DNA of 64,000 nucleotides from Bacteroidota bacterium (lineage in GTDB: Bacteria; Bacteroidota; Bacteroidia; Chitinophagales; JADIYW01). The notes beneath the pieces were generated by a model that was not told the DNA's origin, made no database searches, and was given only the letters and a program-made list of their open reading frames with translations. The position numbers and the translations under genes are program-made. The stretch lies in NCBI GenBank assembly GCA_016705125.1, contig JADIYW010000028.1:62001-126000 (forward strand), written 5' to 3'. Below are positions 52,699 to 61,801 of the stretch, piece by piece. Numbering within the stretch: position 1 is the stretch's first letter; each line of letters starts with the position of its first letter.

Positions 52699-53934
52699 AT
52701 GAATACTTTACTTATAATTCTTATCTCTTTTGTTCTCATCGAATTTATCTTTGAGAAAATTTTAGATACTTTAAACGATAAAAATTGGAGCAAACCAATT
52801 CCACCCGAATTAGCAGACATCTATACAACCGAAGAATATGAAAAATCAAAAGCCTATAGCCTTGCTAAAAAGAAAATTGCAATAATTTCAGAGTCATTAT
52901 CCCTACTTATTATACTCTTCCTTTTGGCCTTTAAAGGCTTTGCATTTATAGATACTATTGCATCCAATATTAGCAGCAACCCCATTGCAATTGGATTAAT
53001 TTTTTTTGGGATTCTTTACTTTTGTTCTGAAATATTTGGAATACCTTTTGATTTTTATAACACCTTTGTAATCGAAGAAAAATTTGGTTTTAATAAAATG
53101 ACATATAAAACCTACATAATAGATAAGTTAAAATCTTATGCCTTAACTATAATTTTTGGAGGTGGAATTATAAGCCTATTAATTTTAATTTATAGCCAAT
53201 TAGGCGACTTCTTTTGGATTTTAGGTTGGATACTCATGGCATCGATTTCAATATTTGTGGCAATGTTTTATACCTCATTAATCGTACCTCTTTTTAATAA
53301 ATTAAAACCACTTGACGAAGGCAATTTAAAACACCAAATAAACCAATTTTCAGAAAAAGTAGGCTTCCCTTTAACCAATATATTTATAATTGATGGAAGT
53401 AAGCGATCAACAAAAGCAAATGCATATTTTAGCGGATTGGGTTCAAAGAAAACAATCGTTTTATACGATACTTTATTAAATGATCATTCAAATGATGAAC
53501 TTGTGGGTATATTAGCACATGAGATTGGTCATTACAAATTAAAACATATTCAAAAATCCCTAATAATAGGATTAATCCAAATGGGTATATTGTTCTTTCT
53601 TTTAGGCGAAATACTTAAAAGTGAAAGTATTGCTACTGCATTAGGTACAAATTCACCAAGTTTTCATATAGGAATTATCGCATTTTCAATATTATATAGT
53701 CCAATAAGTAATATTTTAGGCATTCTGATGAATATGCTATCGAGAAAAAATGAATTTGAAGCCGATAATTTTGCAAAGGAAAATTTTGGCGCAGATCCAT
53801 TAATTAAAGCATTGAAAAAATTGAGCAAAAACAACCTTTCTAATTTAAATCCACATCCAGCATATGTATTTGTACATTTCAGTCACCCACCCTTAAAGGA
53901 AAGGTTTAGGAACCTTCTTTTGCAAAAAAAATAG
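52699..53934 (+). CDS. M48 family metallopeptidase (Ste24/CAAX protease-like)
   Basis: A 411-residue membrane zinc protease. Long N-terminal region with several helices and an M48 domain carrying HEIGH at 274-278 (ILAHEIGHYKLKH) and the third ligand in NEFEADNFA. SKRSTKANAYFSGLGSKKTIVLYDTLL matches the CAAX protease 1 signature. Bacterial members act in membrane protein quality control; a prenylation role is unlikely. Confidence 0.93.
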   Translation: MNTLLIILISFVLIEFIFEKILDTLNDKNWSKPIPPELADIYTTEEYEKSKAYSLAKKKIAIISESLSLLIILFLLAFKGFAFIDTIASNISSNPIAIGLIFFGILYFCSEIFGIPFDFYNTFVIEEKFGFNKMTYKTYIIDKLKSYALTIIFGGGIISLLILIYSQLGDFFWILGWILMASISIFVAMFYTSLIVPLFNKLKPLDEGNLKHQINQFSEKVGFPLTNIFIIDGSKRSTKANAYFSGLGSKKTIVLYDTLLNDHSNDELVGILAHEIGHYKLKHIQKSLIIGLIQMGILFFLLGEILKSESIATALGTNSPSFHIGIIAFSILYSPISNILGILMNMLSRKNEFEADNFAKENFGADPLIKALKKLSKNNLSNLNPHPAYVFVHFSHPPLKERFRNLLLQKK

Positions 53935-54005
53935 ATTTGTGGATAAAAAAACAAACATTTAACGTCATATTAAAAGTCAAAGCATAAATTAAATAAAAAT
54001 AATAC

Positions 54006-54013
54006 TATCTTTG
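54006..54013 (+). promoter_or_regulatory. Bacteroidota -7 promoter element for rplU-rpmA
   Basis: TATCTTTG fits TAnnTTTG and ends 27 bases before the rplU ATG. Confidence 0.5.
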
Positions 54014-54040
54014 CACCCACATTTTAAATAACTAGAACTA

Positions 54041-54349
54041 ATGTACGCAATAGTAGAAATAGCAGGACAACAATTCAAAGTAAAGGAAAAGCAACAAATC
54101 TTTGTCCATAGACTTGAAGCAAATGAAGGTGATTCAATTACCTTTGATAAGGTTTTATTGGTAGATAACGAAGGAAGCATCCAAATTGGAACACCGGTGG
54201 TAGATGGGATGTTGATAAAAGCAACCGTTGTAGATCACGTAAGAGGAGACAAAGTAATTGTTTTCAAGAAAAAAAGAAGAAAAGGATATACAGTAAAAAA
54301 TGGTCATAAGCAATCATTTACTAGAGTAAAAATTGAATCAATAGCATAA
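54041..54349 (+). CDS. rplU: 50S ribosomal protein L21
   Basis: A 102-residue ribosomal protein of the large subunit. Typical sequence: MYAIVEIAGQQFKVKEKQQIFVHRL, FDKVLLVDNEG, GKRKRKGYTVK-like KKKRRKGYTVKNGHKQSFTRVKIESI. rpmA follows 15 bases later in the standard rplU-rpmA pair, and both end at the terminator 54646-54678. Confidence 0.98.
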   Translation: MYAIVEIAGQQFKVKEKQQIFVHRLEANEGDSITFDKVLLVDNEGSIQIGTPVVDGMLIKATVVDHVRGDKVIVFKKKRRKGYTVKNGHKQSFTRVKIESIA

Positions 54350-54364
54350 TTAAAAATATAAATA

Positions 54365-54622
54365 ATGGCACATAAAAAAGGTGTAGGTAGCTCTAAAAAC
54401 GGACGTGAATCGGCAAGTAAACGATTAGGTGTTAAATTATTTGGTGGACAAGTAGCCATTGCAGGTAACATCATTATACGTCAGAGAGGAACAAAATTTA
54501 AAATAGGCTCAGGGGTTGGTTTAGGAAAAGACCATACCATTTATGCGCTTACTGATGGGAAAGTACTTTTTCAACGCAAGAGAGATGACAGATTGTATGT
54601 ATCTGTAGTTGCGGAGGCATAA
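54365..54622 (+). CDS. rpmA: 50S ribosomal protein L27
   Basis: An 85-residue large-subunit protein located at the peptidyl-transferase centre. The start MAHKKGVGSSKNGRESASKRLGVK and GGQVAIAGNIIIRQRGTKFKIGSGVGLGKDHTIYAL are diagnostic. It lacks the cleavable N-terminal extension seen in Firmicutes. Confidence 0.98.
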   Translation: MAHKKGVGSSKNGRESASKRLGVKLFGGQVAIAGNIIIRQRGTKFKIGSGVGLGKDHTIYALTDGKVLFQRKRDDRLYVSVVAEA

Positions 54623-54645
54623 TTTAACCAAAAGAAGACCTTATA

Positions 54646-54678
54646 AAGCTCTAAGTTTATACTTAGGGCTTTTTTTTA
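54646..54678 (+). terminator. Rho-independent terminator after rpmA
   Basis: AAGCTCTAAG pairs with CTTAGGGCTT (one G-U pair) across a 6-base loop, followed by eight T residues. Confidence 0.9.
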
Positions 54679-54759
54679 TTAAAAACTTAAAAAGGACTTA
54701 ATCCTAACCATTCTTTTTATATGCATGTGATGATTACTTTTATAGCTTAATTAAATCAG

Positions 54760-55674
54760 CTGGAAAAGAAAAGAAACATACTCGTATCTGGATCTCATCG
54801 ATCTGGCACTACTTGGACAGGCAAAATCCTTGCTAATGATAAATCAGTTGATTATATCGATGAACCCTTTAATTTAAATCACAATAAAATCATTGATACA
54901 CCTGTTGTCCATTGGTATGAATATGTATCAGAAAATGATTCAAAAGATAGAATTAAGCAATTTGAAAAATATTTAGATAAAAATCTAAAATTTAATCTGA
55001 GAAATTATTTTTTGGATATCAAAAAATCCAAAACCCTAAGACAATTTGCAAAATTTAATTATATTTATTTAAAAAAAATAGCCAAGCCACGCAAACTAAT
55101 AAAAGATCCAATTGCACTAATGAGTGCTGGTTGGTTGGCAAAAAAATATGATTTAGATGTTTTGCTTTTAGTGAGGCATCCAGCTGCTTTTGTAGCTAGT
55201 TTAAAAGTGAAAAATTGGAAATTTGATTATTTTAATTTTGCTAATCAACCCTTACTAATTAAAGAAAAGCTACAAAAATTTGAAACACAAATCAATTATT
55301 TCGTTGAAAATCCTAATCAAGATATAATTAAACAGGGGATTTTGCTATGGAACATAATTTATGATGTAGTTCATGAGTATCAAAAAAAATATCCCAATTG
55401 GTATGTTATCACTCATGAAAAACTTTCCTCTAATCCACTTATGGAATATGAGAAAATCTTTAAACATTTCAATTTGGATTTTTCTGATAAGGTGAAAAGC
55501 AATATTCTTAATTCAAGTGATGGTGAAAGCGGAAAAGATTCCAAATTAAAAAGAGATAGTAAGTCTAATATTACCTCATGGAAAAATAGACTTTCTGCTC
55601 AAGAAATAGACCTTATTAAAGAAGGCACAAAGGAAATTTCAGATCTTTTTTATACCCAAGCGGATTGGGAATAA
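54760..55674 (+). CDS. Sulfotransferase family protein with unclear start codon
   Basis: A PAPS-dependent sulfotransferase, 304 residues if read from CTG 54760. The 5'-phosphosulfate loop is ILVSGSHRSGTTWTGKIL at the very N-terminus. The 3'-phosphate-binding region is LLLVRHPAAFVASLKVKNW near the middle, and WYVITHEKLSSNPL and SWKNRLSAQEIDLIKEG follow. No ATG, GTG or TTG lies between the upstream in-frame stop (54748) and the loop; CTG GAA AAG AAA AGA would be in the right place to start. The first TTG at 55012 would delete the loop, so it must be wrong. Substrate unknown; polysaccharide or lipid are options. Confidence 0.75.
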   Translation: MEKKRNILVSGSHRSGTTWTGKILANDKSVDYIDEPFNLNHNKIIDTPVVHWYEYVSENDSKDRIKQFEKYLDKNLKFNLRNYFLDIKKSKTLRQFAKFNYIYLKKIAKPRKLIKDPIALMSAGWLAKKYDLDVLLLVRHPAAFVASLKVKNWKFDYFNFANQPLLIKEKLQKFETQINYFVENPNQDIIKQGILLWNIIYDVVHEYQKKYPNWYVITHEKLSSNPLMEYEKIFKHFNLDFSDKVKSNILNSSDGESGKDSKLKRDSKSNITSWKNRLSAQEIDLIKEGTKEISDLFYTQADWE

Positions 55675-55718
55675 ATTCATAATGCAACTTATTGCTATTT
55701 TTACTGTCATCTTATTGA

Positions 55719-56369
55719 ATGAGAAAGGTTTATGTTTTTAGTGGATTAGGAGCAGACGAAAGAGTCTTTAAATTCCTTGACTGGGGAATTGACAACCAAC
55801 CAATTTTTATTAAATGGATAGAGCCACTAAAGAATGAGCCCCTTAAAGATTATGTACTAAGACTAAGCTCGCAAATTGAATCTCCAAATCCAATTTTAGT
55901 TGGAATGTCTTTTGGTGGTATCCTTGCTGTAGAATTATCCAAACAAATTGACACCAATAAAGTAATTCTCATTTCAAGTATAAAAACTAAAGCCGAACTT
56001 CCCTTTTACTACAGAATTTTGGGCTTCCTTAATGTCCCGAAATGGTTTCCTCTCTCCTTTTTACTCAAAGGAAATCAAATCATTTATAACTTCTTTGGCA
56101 TTAAAAATAGAACCGAAAAAATGCTATTGAAAAACATTCTCAGAGATACCCCAATTTCGTTTCTAAAATGGGCGCTTCAAAAAACTGCTAATTGGAAAAA
56201 CACAACCATCCCTTCTAATTTAATCCATATCCATGGTGGAGCGGATCATATTTTACCCTACAGATTTGTAAAAGCAGATATTACTATAGAAAAAGGAGGT
56301 CACTTCTTAATTGTAAATAAAGCCAAAGAATTAAGCCGTATACTTAAAGATATTTTACACGACAGTTAA
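55719..56369 (+). CDS. Alpha/beta hydrolase, small
   Basis: A 216-residue cytoplasmic hydrolase of the short type: MRKVYVFSGLGADERVF at the oxyanion strand, nucleophile Ser in ILVGMSFGGILAVEL, and the His in IEKGGHFLIVNKA. The catalytic Asp is probably in IHGGADHILP. It begins 44 bases after the sulfotransferase and ends against the convergent malic enzyme gene. Substrate unknown. Confidence 0.8.
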   Translation: MRKVYVFSGLGADERVFKFLDWGIDNQPIFIKWIEPLKNEPLKDYVLRLSSQIESPNPILVGMSFGGILAVELSKQIDTNKVILISSIKTKAELPFYYRILGFLNVPKWFPLSFLLKGNQIIYNFFGIKNRTEKMLLKNILRDTPISFLKWALQKTANWKNTTIPSNLIHIHGGADHILPYRFVKADITIEKGGHFLIVNKAKELSRILKDILHDS

Positions 56370-56373
56370 ATTA

Positions 56374-57546
56374 TTATTCCTCGTATGCATCCATAACCGC
56401 CTTGGCAACAGCCTCAGATACTGAGAAATCCAAGGTGTCAGGAATAATATAATCCCTTGATGGAGTGGTTATACATCCAGCAATTGCATATGCTGCGGCA
56501 ATTTTCATTTTTGGAGTAATTCGTTTTGCTCTACAATCCAACGCTCCCCTAAAAATACCAGGAAATGCCAATACATTATTCACCTGATTTGGCAAATCGC
56601 TCCTTCCTGTACCTACAACACCTGCTCCTCCAGCATAAGCCTGATCAGGCGTAATTTCTGGATTTGGATTCGCCATTGCAAAGATAATGGGAGATTTTGC
56701 CATAGTCGTTATATCATCCGTTGACAATAAATCTTCAGTACTTACTCCAATAAATACATCTGCTTCTTTTATTGCATCTCTTAAAGTTCCCTTTTTGTTA
56801 TTTGGGTTTGTAAAACTCAATAATTCAAATTTTAATGGAGTCAAATCGTTTCTTTGCTTATGTATAATACCTTTAGTATCACAAATTATTATTTCACTTA
56901 CAGGGGTACAAACATTTGATTCAATTTCTATACATTTTAAAAGTTTTGCTATGGCCACCCCTGCTGCTCCAGCACCATTTATAACAACTTTTAAGTCACT
57001 TATTTCTTTATTTAAAAATTTGCATGCATTAATTAATCCAGCCAAAACAACAATTGCAGTACCATGTTGATCATCATGAAAAACTGGGATTCCTAATGTT
57101 TGAAGCTCTTGTTCAATTTCAAAACACCTTGGAGAAGAAATATCTTCTAAGTTAATCCCACCAAATACTGGAGCAATTCTTTTAATTGTTTCTATTATTT
57201 CATCCTTATCCTGCGTATCCAAACAGATAGGAAAAGCATTTATACCCCCAAATTTTTTAAAAAGCATACACTTACCTTCCATTACTGGCAGTGCTGCTTC
57301 TGGACCTAAATTCCCTAGTCCCAAAATAGCTGAACCATCTGTAATTACTGCAACGGTATTGTTCTTAATGGTTAAATCCCAAATCCTTTCTGGGTCATTC
57401 GCAATTTGTTTTACTGGCTCGGCCACACCTGGGCTATAACACAGAATTAAATCCATTTGTGACGCTATGTCTTTTTTTAAAACAACTTCTATTTTTCCCT
57501 TTAACTCTTCATGTAATACCATGGAGGCTCTTGAATAATCTTTCAT
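56374..57546 (-). CDS. NAD(P)-dependent malic enzyme
   Basis: A 390-residue short-type malic enzyme (no phosphotransacetylase domain). It converts malate to pyruvate and CO2 with NAD(P). Motifs: the Tyr of LCYSPGVAEPVKQI, NTVAVITDGSAILGLGNLGPEAALPVMEGKCMLFK, the metal-binding NLEDISSPRCFEIE and FHDDQHGTAIV, and a Rossmann region KVVINGAGAAGVAIAK. NAD or NADP preference is not clear. Confidence 0.93.
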   Translation of the reverse strand: MKDYSRASMVLHEELKGKIEVVLKKDIASQMDLILCYSPGVAEPVKQIANDPERIWDLTIKNNTVAVITDGSAILGLGNLGPEAALPVMEGKCMLFKKFGGINAFPICLDTQDKDEIIETIKRIAPVFGGINLEDISSPRCFEIEQELQTLGIPVFHDDQHGTAIVVLAGLINACKFLNKEISDLKVVINGAGAAGVAIAKLLKCIEIESNVCTPVSEIIICDTKGIIHKQRNDLTPLKFELLSFTNPNNKKGTLRDAIKEADVFIGVSTEDLLSTDDITTMAKSPIIFAMANPNPEITPDQAYAGGAGVVGTGRSDLPNQVNNVLAFPGIFRGALDCRAKRITPKMKIAAAYAIAGCITTPSRDYIIPDTLDFSVSEAVAKAVMDAYEE

Positions 57547-57634
57547 TTAATTTTCAATTTCGCAACAACAACTAATTTAAAAGGCTAATTTTAAAAGTGA
57601 AAAATAGAATTTAATATTTAGAATTCCTTGATAA

Positions 57635-58891
57635 CTAGATTAAGAAATTAAAAAGGGTTGGATTGTTGTTTACATTTGTAAAATCTATTCCATATTTCTG
57701 CATCCTTTCAACCAAGCCCAAATAGTCTTCAGCTTTACCTAACTCAATCCCAACCAAGGCCGGACCACTTTCCTTGCTATTCTTTTTGGTATATTCAAAC
57801 AAGGTAATATCGTCATTTGGACCAAGTACTTTGCTTACAAATTGTTTTAGTGCGCCTGATCTTTGAGGAAATTTTATAATAAAATAATGCTTCAGCCCTT
57901 CATATAAAAGTGAACGCTCTTTGATTTCTTGCATTCGCTCAATATCATTATTACCTCCACTTAAAATACAAACTACTCTTTTTCCTTTTATTTTTTCCTT
58001 ATAAAAATCCAGTGCGGCAATGGCCAATGCTCCAGCTGGTTCAGCAACGATTGCATCCCTATTATAAAGCTGCAAAATTTTTGTACAAATCTTTCCTTCT
58101 GGCACTAAAATTAAATCGTCCAAACCAGATTTACAGATTTCAAAAGTTAAATGCCCAACTTGCTTTACTGCAGCACCGTCAACAAAACTATCAATACTAT
58201 CCAGAACAACTAATTTACCTTTTTTAATAGACTCATCCATCGCTGGAGCACCAGCTGGTTCAACGCCAATTATTTTCGTTTCTGGAAATTCACCTTTGAA
58301 AAAGGTAATCAGTCCAGATGCCAATCCACCACCACCAATAGGTACGAAGATAAAATCAGGCGCATGATTTTTTAATTGGTGTAAAATTTCATAACCTACC
58401 GTTCCCTGCCCTTCAATAATGTATTTTGCATCAAATGGCGGCACAAAAGGAATTTCATGTTTCTTGCAATATCTGGAGGCTGCAGATTTAGCATCATCAT
58501 AAGTGTCTCCTACTAATTCTACTTTCACCCATTTTCCACCCAAACGCTCAACAGCCCTTATCTTCTGTTTTGGAGTAGTAACTGGCATAAACACCACACC
58601 ATTTATTTCCAATAATTTACAAGATAAAGCTACTCCCCTGCCCATGGTTTCCAGCACTCGAGGTAACCACTCCAAGTTTTTCTCCTCGGCACTCAATCGC
58701 GAAATTAAATTATAAGCACCTCTTATTTTATAAGATCGCACTACTTGTAAATCCTCTCTCTTTAAATATATTTTAGCCCCAAATTCTTCCGACAATCCAA
58801 TATTCAAATCCAAATTTGTGGTTTTAATAACTCCTTCTAAAGTTTTTACTGCATTTAAAATCCCTTCTTTCGTGGGTAAACCATCTCTCAT
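57635..58891 (-). CDS. ilvA: Threonine ammonia-lyase (threonine deaminase)
   Basis: A 418-residue PLP enzyme converting threonine to 2-oxobutanoate, the first step of isoleucine synthesis. PLP Lys55 in VVRSYKIRGAYN and glycine loop in FIFVPIGGGGLASGLI. A regulatory ACT-like domain is at the C-terminus (HYFIIKFPQRSGALKQFV and GIELGKAEDYLGLVERMQKYGIDF), supporting biosynthetic ilvA rather than catabolic tdcB. No other ilv genes lie nearby. Confidence 0.92.
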   Translation of the reverse strand: MRDGLPTKEGILNAVKTLEGVIKTTNLDLNIGLSEEFGAKIYLKREDLQVVRSYKIRGAYNLISRLSAEEKNLEWLPRVLETMGRGVALSCKLLEINGVVFMPVTTPKQKIRAVERLGGKWVKVELVGDTYDDAKSAASRYCKKHEIPFVPPFDAKYIIEGQGTVGYEILHQLKNHAPDFIFVPIGGGGLASGLITFFKGEFPETKIIGVEPAGAPAMDESIKKGKLVVLDSIDSFVDGAAVKQVGHLTFEICKSGLDDLILVPEGKICTKILQLYNRDAIVAEPAGALAIAALDFYKEKIKGKRVVCILSGGNNDIERMQEIKERSLLYEGLKHYFIIKFPQRSGALKQFVSKVLGPNDDITLFEYTKKNSKESGPALVGIELGKAEDYLGLVERMQKYGIDFTNVNNNPTLFNFLI

Positions 58892-59001
58892 TTTAACAAT
58901 TTCAACAAAAATAACTTAAATTGCAGTAATATTAATGCATTGATTTATTTCTTAAAGGGAATTTATTCTTTATCTCTTTTGTTATGCTTTAAAAGAAAAT
59001 T

Positions 59002-59859
59002 ATGATACTGCTTACACTCGGAATTCTGGCCATTGCATTTGGACTTTTCCTTTCCAACGACCCACGTTTTTCAAAAAACAAAAAACCTATTGTTTACTTG
59101 GGTTTAATTTTGTTAATTTCAGGTGTTTTTTCAAAATGTATTACTATTATTAAACCTGGAAACGTAGGAGTAAAAGTGCTTTTTGGTAGGGTGTTTGAAA
59201 ATGATATTCTTGAAAATGGAATGCATGTTATAAATCCATTAATGGATATTGAAGTATTTAATTCCAAAACGCAAAATTATACCATGTCGGGTATACATGA
59301 TGAAGGTAACAAAGAAGGCGATGATGCCATTAAAGTATTGAGTTCGGATGGCTTGGAAATAACCATGGATTTGAGCGTTTTGTATAAAGTAAATCCTAAG
59401 TCTGCACCTAAAATATTGAAAGAAATTGGAAGCGATTATCAAGATGTTGTCATTCGTCCTATAACCAGAACACGAATTAGAGACAATGCAGTTTTTTATC
59501 AAGCTGTAGATTTATTTAGTGCTCGAAGGGAGGAATTTCAAAATAGGATTTTTAAAACCATTCAAAAGGATTTCGAAAAAAGAGGCCTTATTCTCGAACA
59601 ATTGTTGATTAGAAATATCACTTTGCCTGAATCTGTGAAAAAATCAATTGAAGCAAAAATTAATGCTGAACAAGAATCTCAAAAAATGCAATTCGTTTTA
59701 GCCAAAGAAAAACAGGAGGCAGAAAGGAAAAGAGTGGAAGCTCAAGGTATTGCCGACTATCAAAAAATAATTTCTGTAGGGCTTTCTGACAATCAATTAC
59801 AATTTGAATCAATAAAAGCAATGAAGGAATTAGCTAAATCAGAAAATTCAAAATTATAG
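59002..59859 (+). CDS. SPFH/prohibitin family membrane protein
   Basis: A 285-residue prohibitin/HflK-like protein. N-terminal membrane part (ILLTLGILAIAFGLFL and PIVYLGLILLISGVFS), then an SPFH domain: IIKPGNVGVKVLFGRVFENDILENGMHVINPL, SSDGLEITMDLSVLYKV, and ALVRP-like VVIRPITRTRIRDNA. A coiled-coil tail rich in Glu, Lys and Ala follows (AKINAEQESQKMQFVLAKEKQEAERKRVEAQG). Such proteins form large rings that hold FtsH or lipid domains. Role inferred. Confidence 0.9.
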   Translation: MILLTLGILAIAFGLFLSNDPRFSKNKKPIVYLGLILLISGVFSKCITIIKPGNVGVKVLFGRVFENDILENGMHVINPLMDIEVFNSKTQNYTMSGIHDEGNKEGDDAIKVLSSDGLEITMDLSVLYKVNPKSAPKILKEIGSDYQDVVIRPITRTRIRDNAVFYQAVDLFSARREEFQNRIFKTIQKDFEKRGLILEQLLIRNITLPESVKKSIEAKINAEQESQKMQFVLAKEKQEAERKRVEAQGIADYQKIISVGLSDNQLQFESIKAMKELAKSENSKL

Positions 59860-59914
59860 TTATGGGAAGTGGAAAAAATTCTATTCTTTTAAATACTGGA
59901 CAATAATTAGTAGC

Positions 59915-60402
59915 CTAAACTAATCCAAACTGCATAAAATGATGCATAAAGTGCTTGTACTGAAAAATTAGCCACTGCTCCTCATTGAGTTTGCCAAAAA
60001 CTGGATGATTACCTCGCTCCTTTTCTTTATCAGCCAAAAAAATCATAAATTGTTGTATCTCTGCTAACAAATGAGATTTAGCTTCTTCCAAAGTAGCATA
60101 AAACAAAGGAGGTACGTATCCAGGGGCAAAACCAGGAAAAGGGAAGTTTTTGGGCAATCCCAAAGGACTCTCCAAGAAAGCCTGCTGCTTTGCAATTTTT
60201 TCTTCGGACGTAAATATCCCAAAATCAATCTCCTTTTGAGCTATTTTAAGTGGGAAAATTAAATGCTCTATCATATGCTGAACACTCATTACTCCCCAAA
60301 TTGGAAGTTCGTCACCTTTAATATTTTTAAGTATTTCGGGAACTTGCTTACTAAAAAGGATTCCCTATTAATACTTAAGTCTAAAGTTGGAAAATCAGCC
60401 AT
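59915..60402 (-). CDS. DUF1569/DinB-like protein (frameshifted)
   Basis: The uninterrupted frame (59915-60289) encodes 124 residues starting MSVQHMIEHLIFPL and ending YKHFMHHFMQFGLV. Upstream, the same frame reads QVPEILKNIKGDELPIWGVMSVQHMIEH, a normal continuation. ATG at 60402 gives MADFPTLDLSINRES in another frame, and one extra T in a T5 run (60353-60357 on this strand) joins the two. Repaired length 162 residues, matching relatives. It resembles the family of 25023-25481. The C-terminal histidines are the likely metal site. Confidence 0.7.
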
Positions 60403-60412
60403 ACTTATTTTT

Positions 60413-60670
60413 TTATTCTACACCAAAATCAAATCCCAATTTCCTCCTTTTCGCAATTCTATTTTCAATTGTACAAAAAAAGGCTTCTTTGTATTTTGGA
60501 GCAGGCATTACTTCACCGTTTGAATTAGGAATTACCCACTATTTTATAACTCTTTTGAATAATTGTCGTTTCTTTTTAATAAGAAAAGATCTATTTGCTT
60601 TTTTCCAATACCTATTTGGGCCTTTTAGAAAGAAAGGAAAACCAATACTACTATCAAAAAAATACTTCAT
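60413..60670 (-). pseudogene. Small protein with in-frame amber stop, unrecognised
   Basis: ATG at 60670 opens an 85-residue frame with one TAG at 60539-60541 and a TAA end at 60413. The second half (VIPNSNGEVMPAPKYKEAFF and on, ending KLGFDFGVE) has coding-like composition; the first half (MKYFFDSSIGFPFFLKGPNR and on) is basic. It ends 10 bases before the DUF1569 start codon. Alternatively, one extra G at 60533-60535 would join a different upstream frame. No family recognised, so confidence is low. The plus-strand frame over this stretch does not look coding. Confidence 0.35.
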
Positions 60671-60677
60671 AAAAGAA

Positions 60678-60707
60678 AGCCGAAAACTAATTAAAGTTTT
60701 CGGCTTT
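60678..60707 (-). terminator. Rho-independent terminator (bidirectional-looking)
   Basis: AGCCGAAAACT pairs perfectly with AGTTTTCGGCT across a 6-base loop, with T/A runs outside on both sides. It closes the T9SS protein gene that ends at 60727. Confidence 0.9.
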
Positions 60708-60726
60708 TACTATTTTATAAAAAAAA

Positions 60727-61713
60727 TTATTCTACCACAAATTTATTAAATACTACTTCGTCACCAGTTTGGATACTTACCATATAAATTCCTTTTGACA
60801 AATTTAGACTGAAAGCAAAATTTGATTTTCCAGCATTCAATTCGCCTTCAAAGATATTTGCAATCAACGAACCTCTTAAATCAAAAACATTTACAGTTGC
60901 ATTCACACTTTTTTCGCTAGTTATAGATATTGTACCATTACCCAAGTTTGGATTAGGGAATACTTTTAAGCCAAAATTTGAAACTTTATTCGAAAGAATA
61001 CCTGTTGATGTAGAATTTGGAAAACCAGGGGTAAATGTTCTGTTTGCAAATGAAATTGGATCAATTGCAGTTGCGTCCATTTGAAAACTACCCAAAGTAG
61101 TTTGGTCTACTTTTCCAAACCCATCAGCACCACTTAATAAAATATATCCTTCAGGAGTACTAATTTTTGAAGTATCATTTTTTGTAGCACAAGCAACAGC
61201 ATCTCCAACATTTGAAACCCCTCTTTCTAAAAATCCAACACAATCTAAAACTGTAATATTTGAACTTAACAATTCTAATGAACCATTATCATCTGCATCC
61301 AAATCTGCATTTCCAGCTGGCAAATCTCCTGTACCTGCATAACTTACAAGCAAAAATGTACCAGAACCATTTTCTATATTACCTGTATTATTATTTCCTA
61401 GTACTGCATGCACCAAAGTGCCTGCTTGAACTAAATAAGGATTCGTATTTGCTGTAATTAACACTAATCCATTTGAACCTGCATTTAAAGCACCCAAATC
61501 AATTACTTTTTTTACTTGGCCTAGATTATTAAAATCACCATCGGTATAAAGTAATGCCTTTTTACCAACAGCGGTACTAACCGGAAATTTTAGCTCAATA
61601 AATTCATATACGGAATCCGAACCAGGTCTATCAACTAAAATTTCTTCAATTGACTGTGAATGTCCTTTCGAAAAACCCAAAATTACTAATGCTAGTGTTA
61701 AAATCTTCTTCAT
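60727..61713 (-). CDS. Secreted T9SS sorting-domain protein with LTD-like domain
   Basis: A 328-residue exported protein. Signal peptide MKKILTLALVILGFSKGHSQ. Residues 20-200 recall a lamin-tail-like (LTD) domain: IEEILVDRPGSDSVYEFIELKFPVST, GLVLITANTNPYLVQAGTLVHAVL, FLLVSYAGTGDLPAGNADLDADDNG. The last 75 residues are a T9SS type A tail: LKVFPNPNLGNGTISI, VNVFDLRGSLI, SKGIYMVSIQTGDEVVFNKFVVE. Followed by a strong terminator. Function unknown; surface-located or secreted. Confidence 0.82.
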   Translation of the reverse strand: MKKILTLALVILGFSKGHSQSIEEILVDRPGSDSVYEFIELKFPVSTAVGKKALLYTDGDFNNLGQVKKVIDLGALNAGSNGLVLITANTNPYLVQAGTLVHAVLGNNNTGNIENGSGTFLLVSYAGTGDLPAGNADLDADDNGSLELLSSNITVLDCVGFLERGVSNVGDAVACATKNDTSKISTPEGYILLSGADGFGKVDQTTLGSFQMDATAIDPISFANRTFTPGFPNSTSTGILSNKVSNFGLKVFPNPNLGNGTISITSEKSVNATVNVFDLRGSLIANIFEGELNAGKSNFAFSLNLSKGIYMVSIQTGDEVVFNKFVVE

Positions 61714-61801
61714 ATTAACTATTTTTATGCAAGATAAATAAATTATTGCGTAAAAGGCAAATTAAATTATCGTGAAATCACTTTTTCACACAAAAAACAA
61801 A

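Noticed and set aside
55012..55674. Sulfotransferase starting at TTG 55012
   Set aside because: This start would remove the PAPS-binding loop, which is clearly encoded in frame further upstream.
60387..60749. Plus-strand gene over the terminator region
   Set aside because: It runs through the perfect terminator hairpin of the opposite strand and overlaps a better coding frame on the minus strand.
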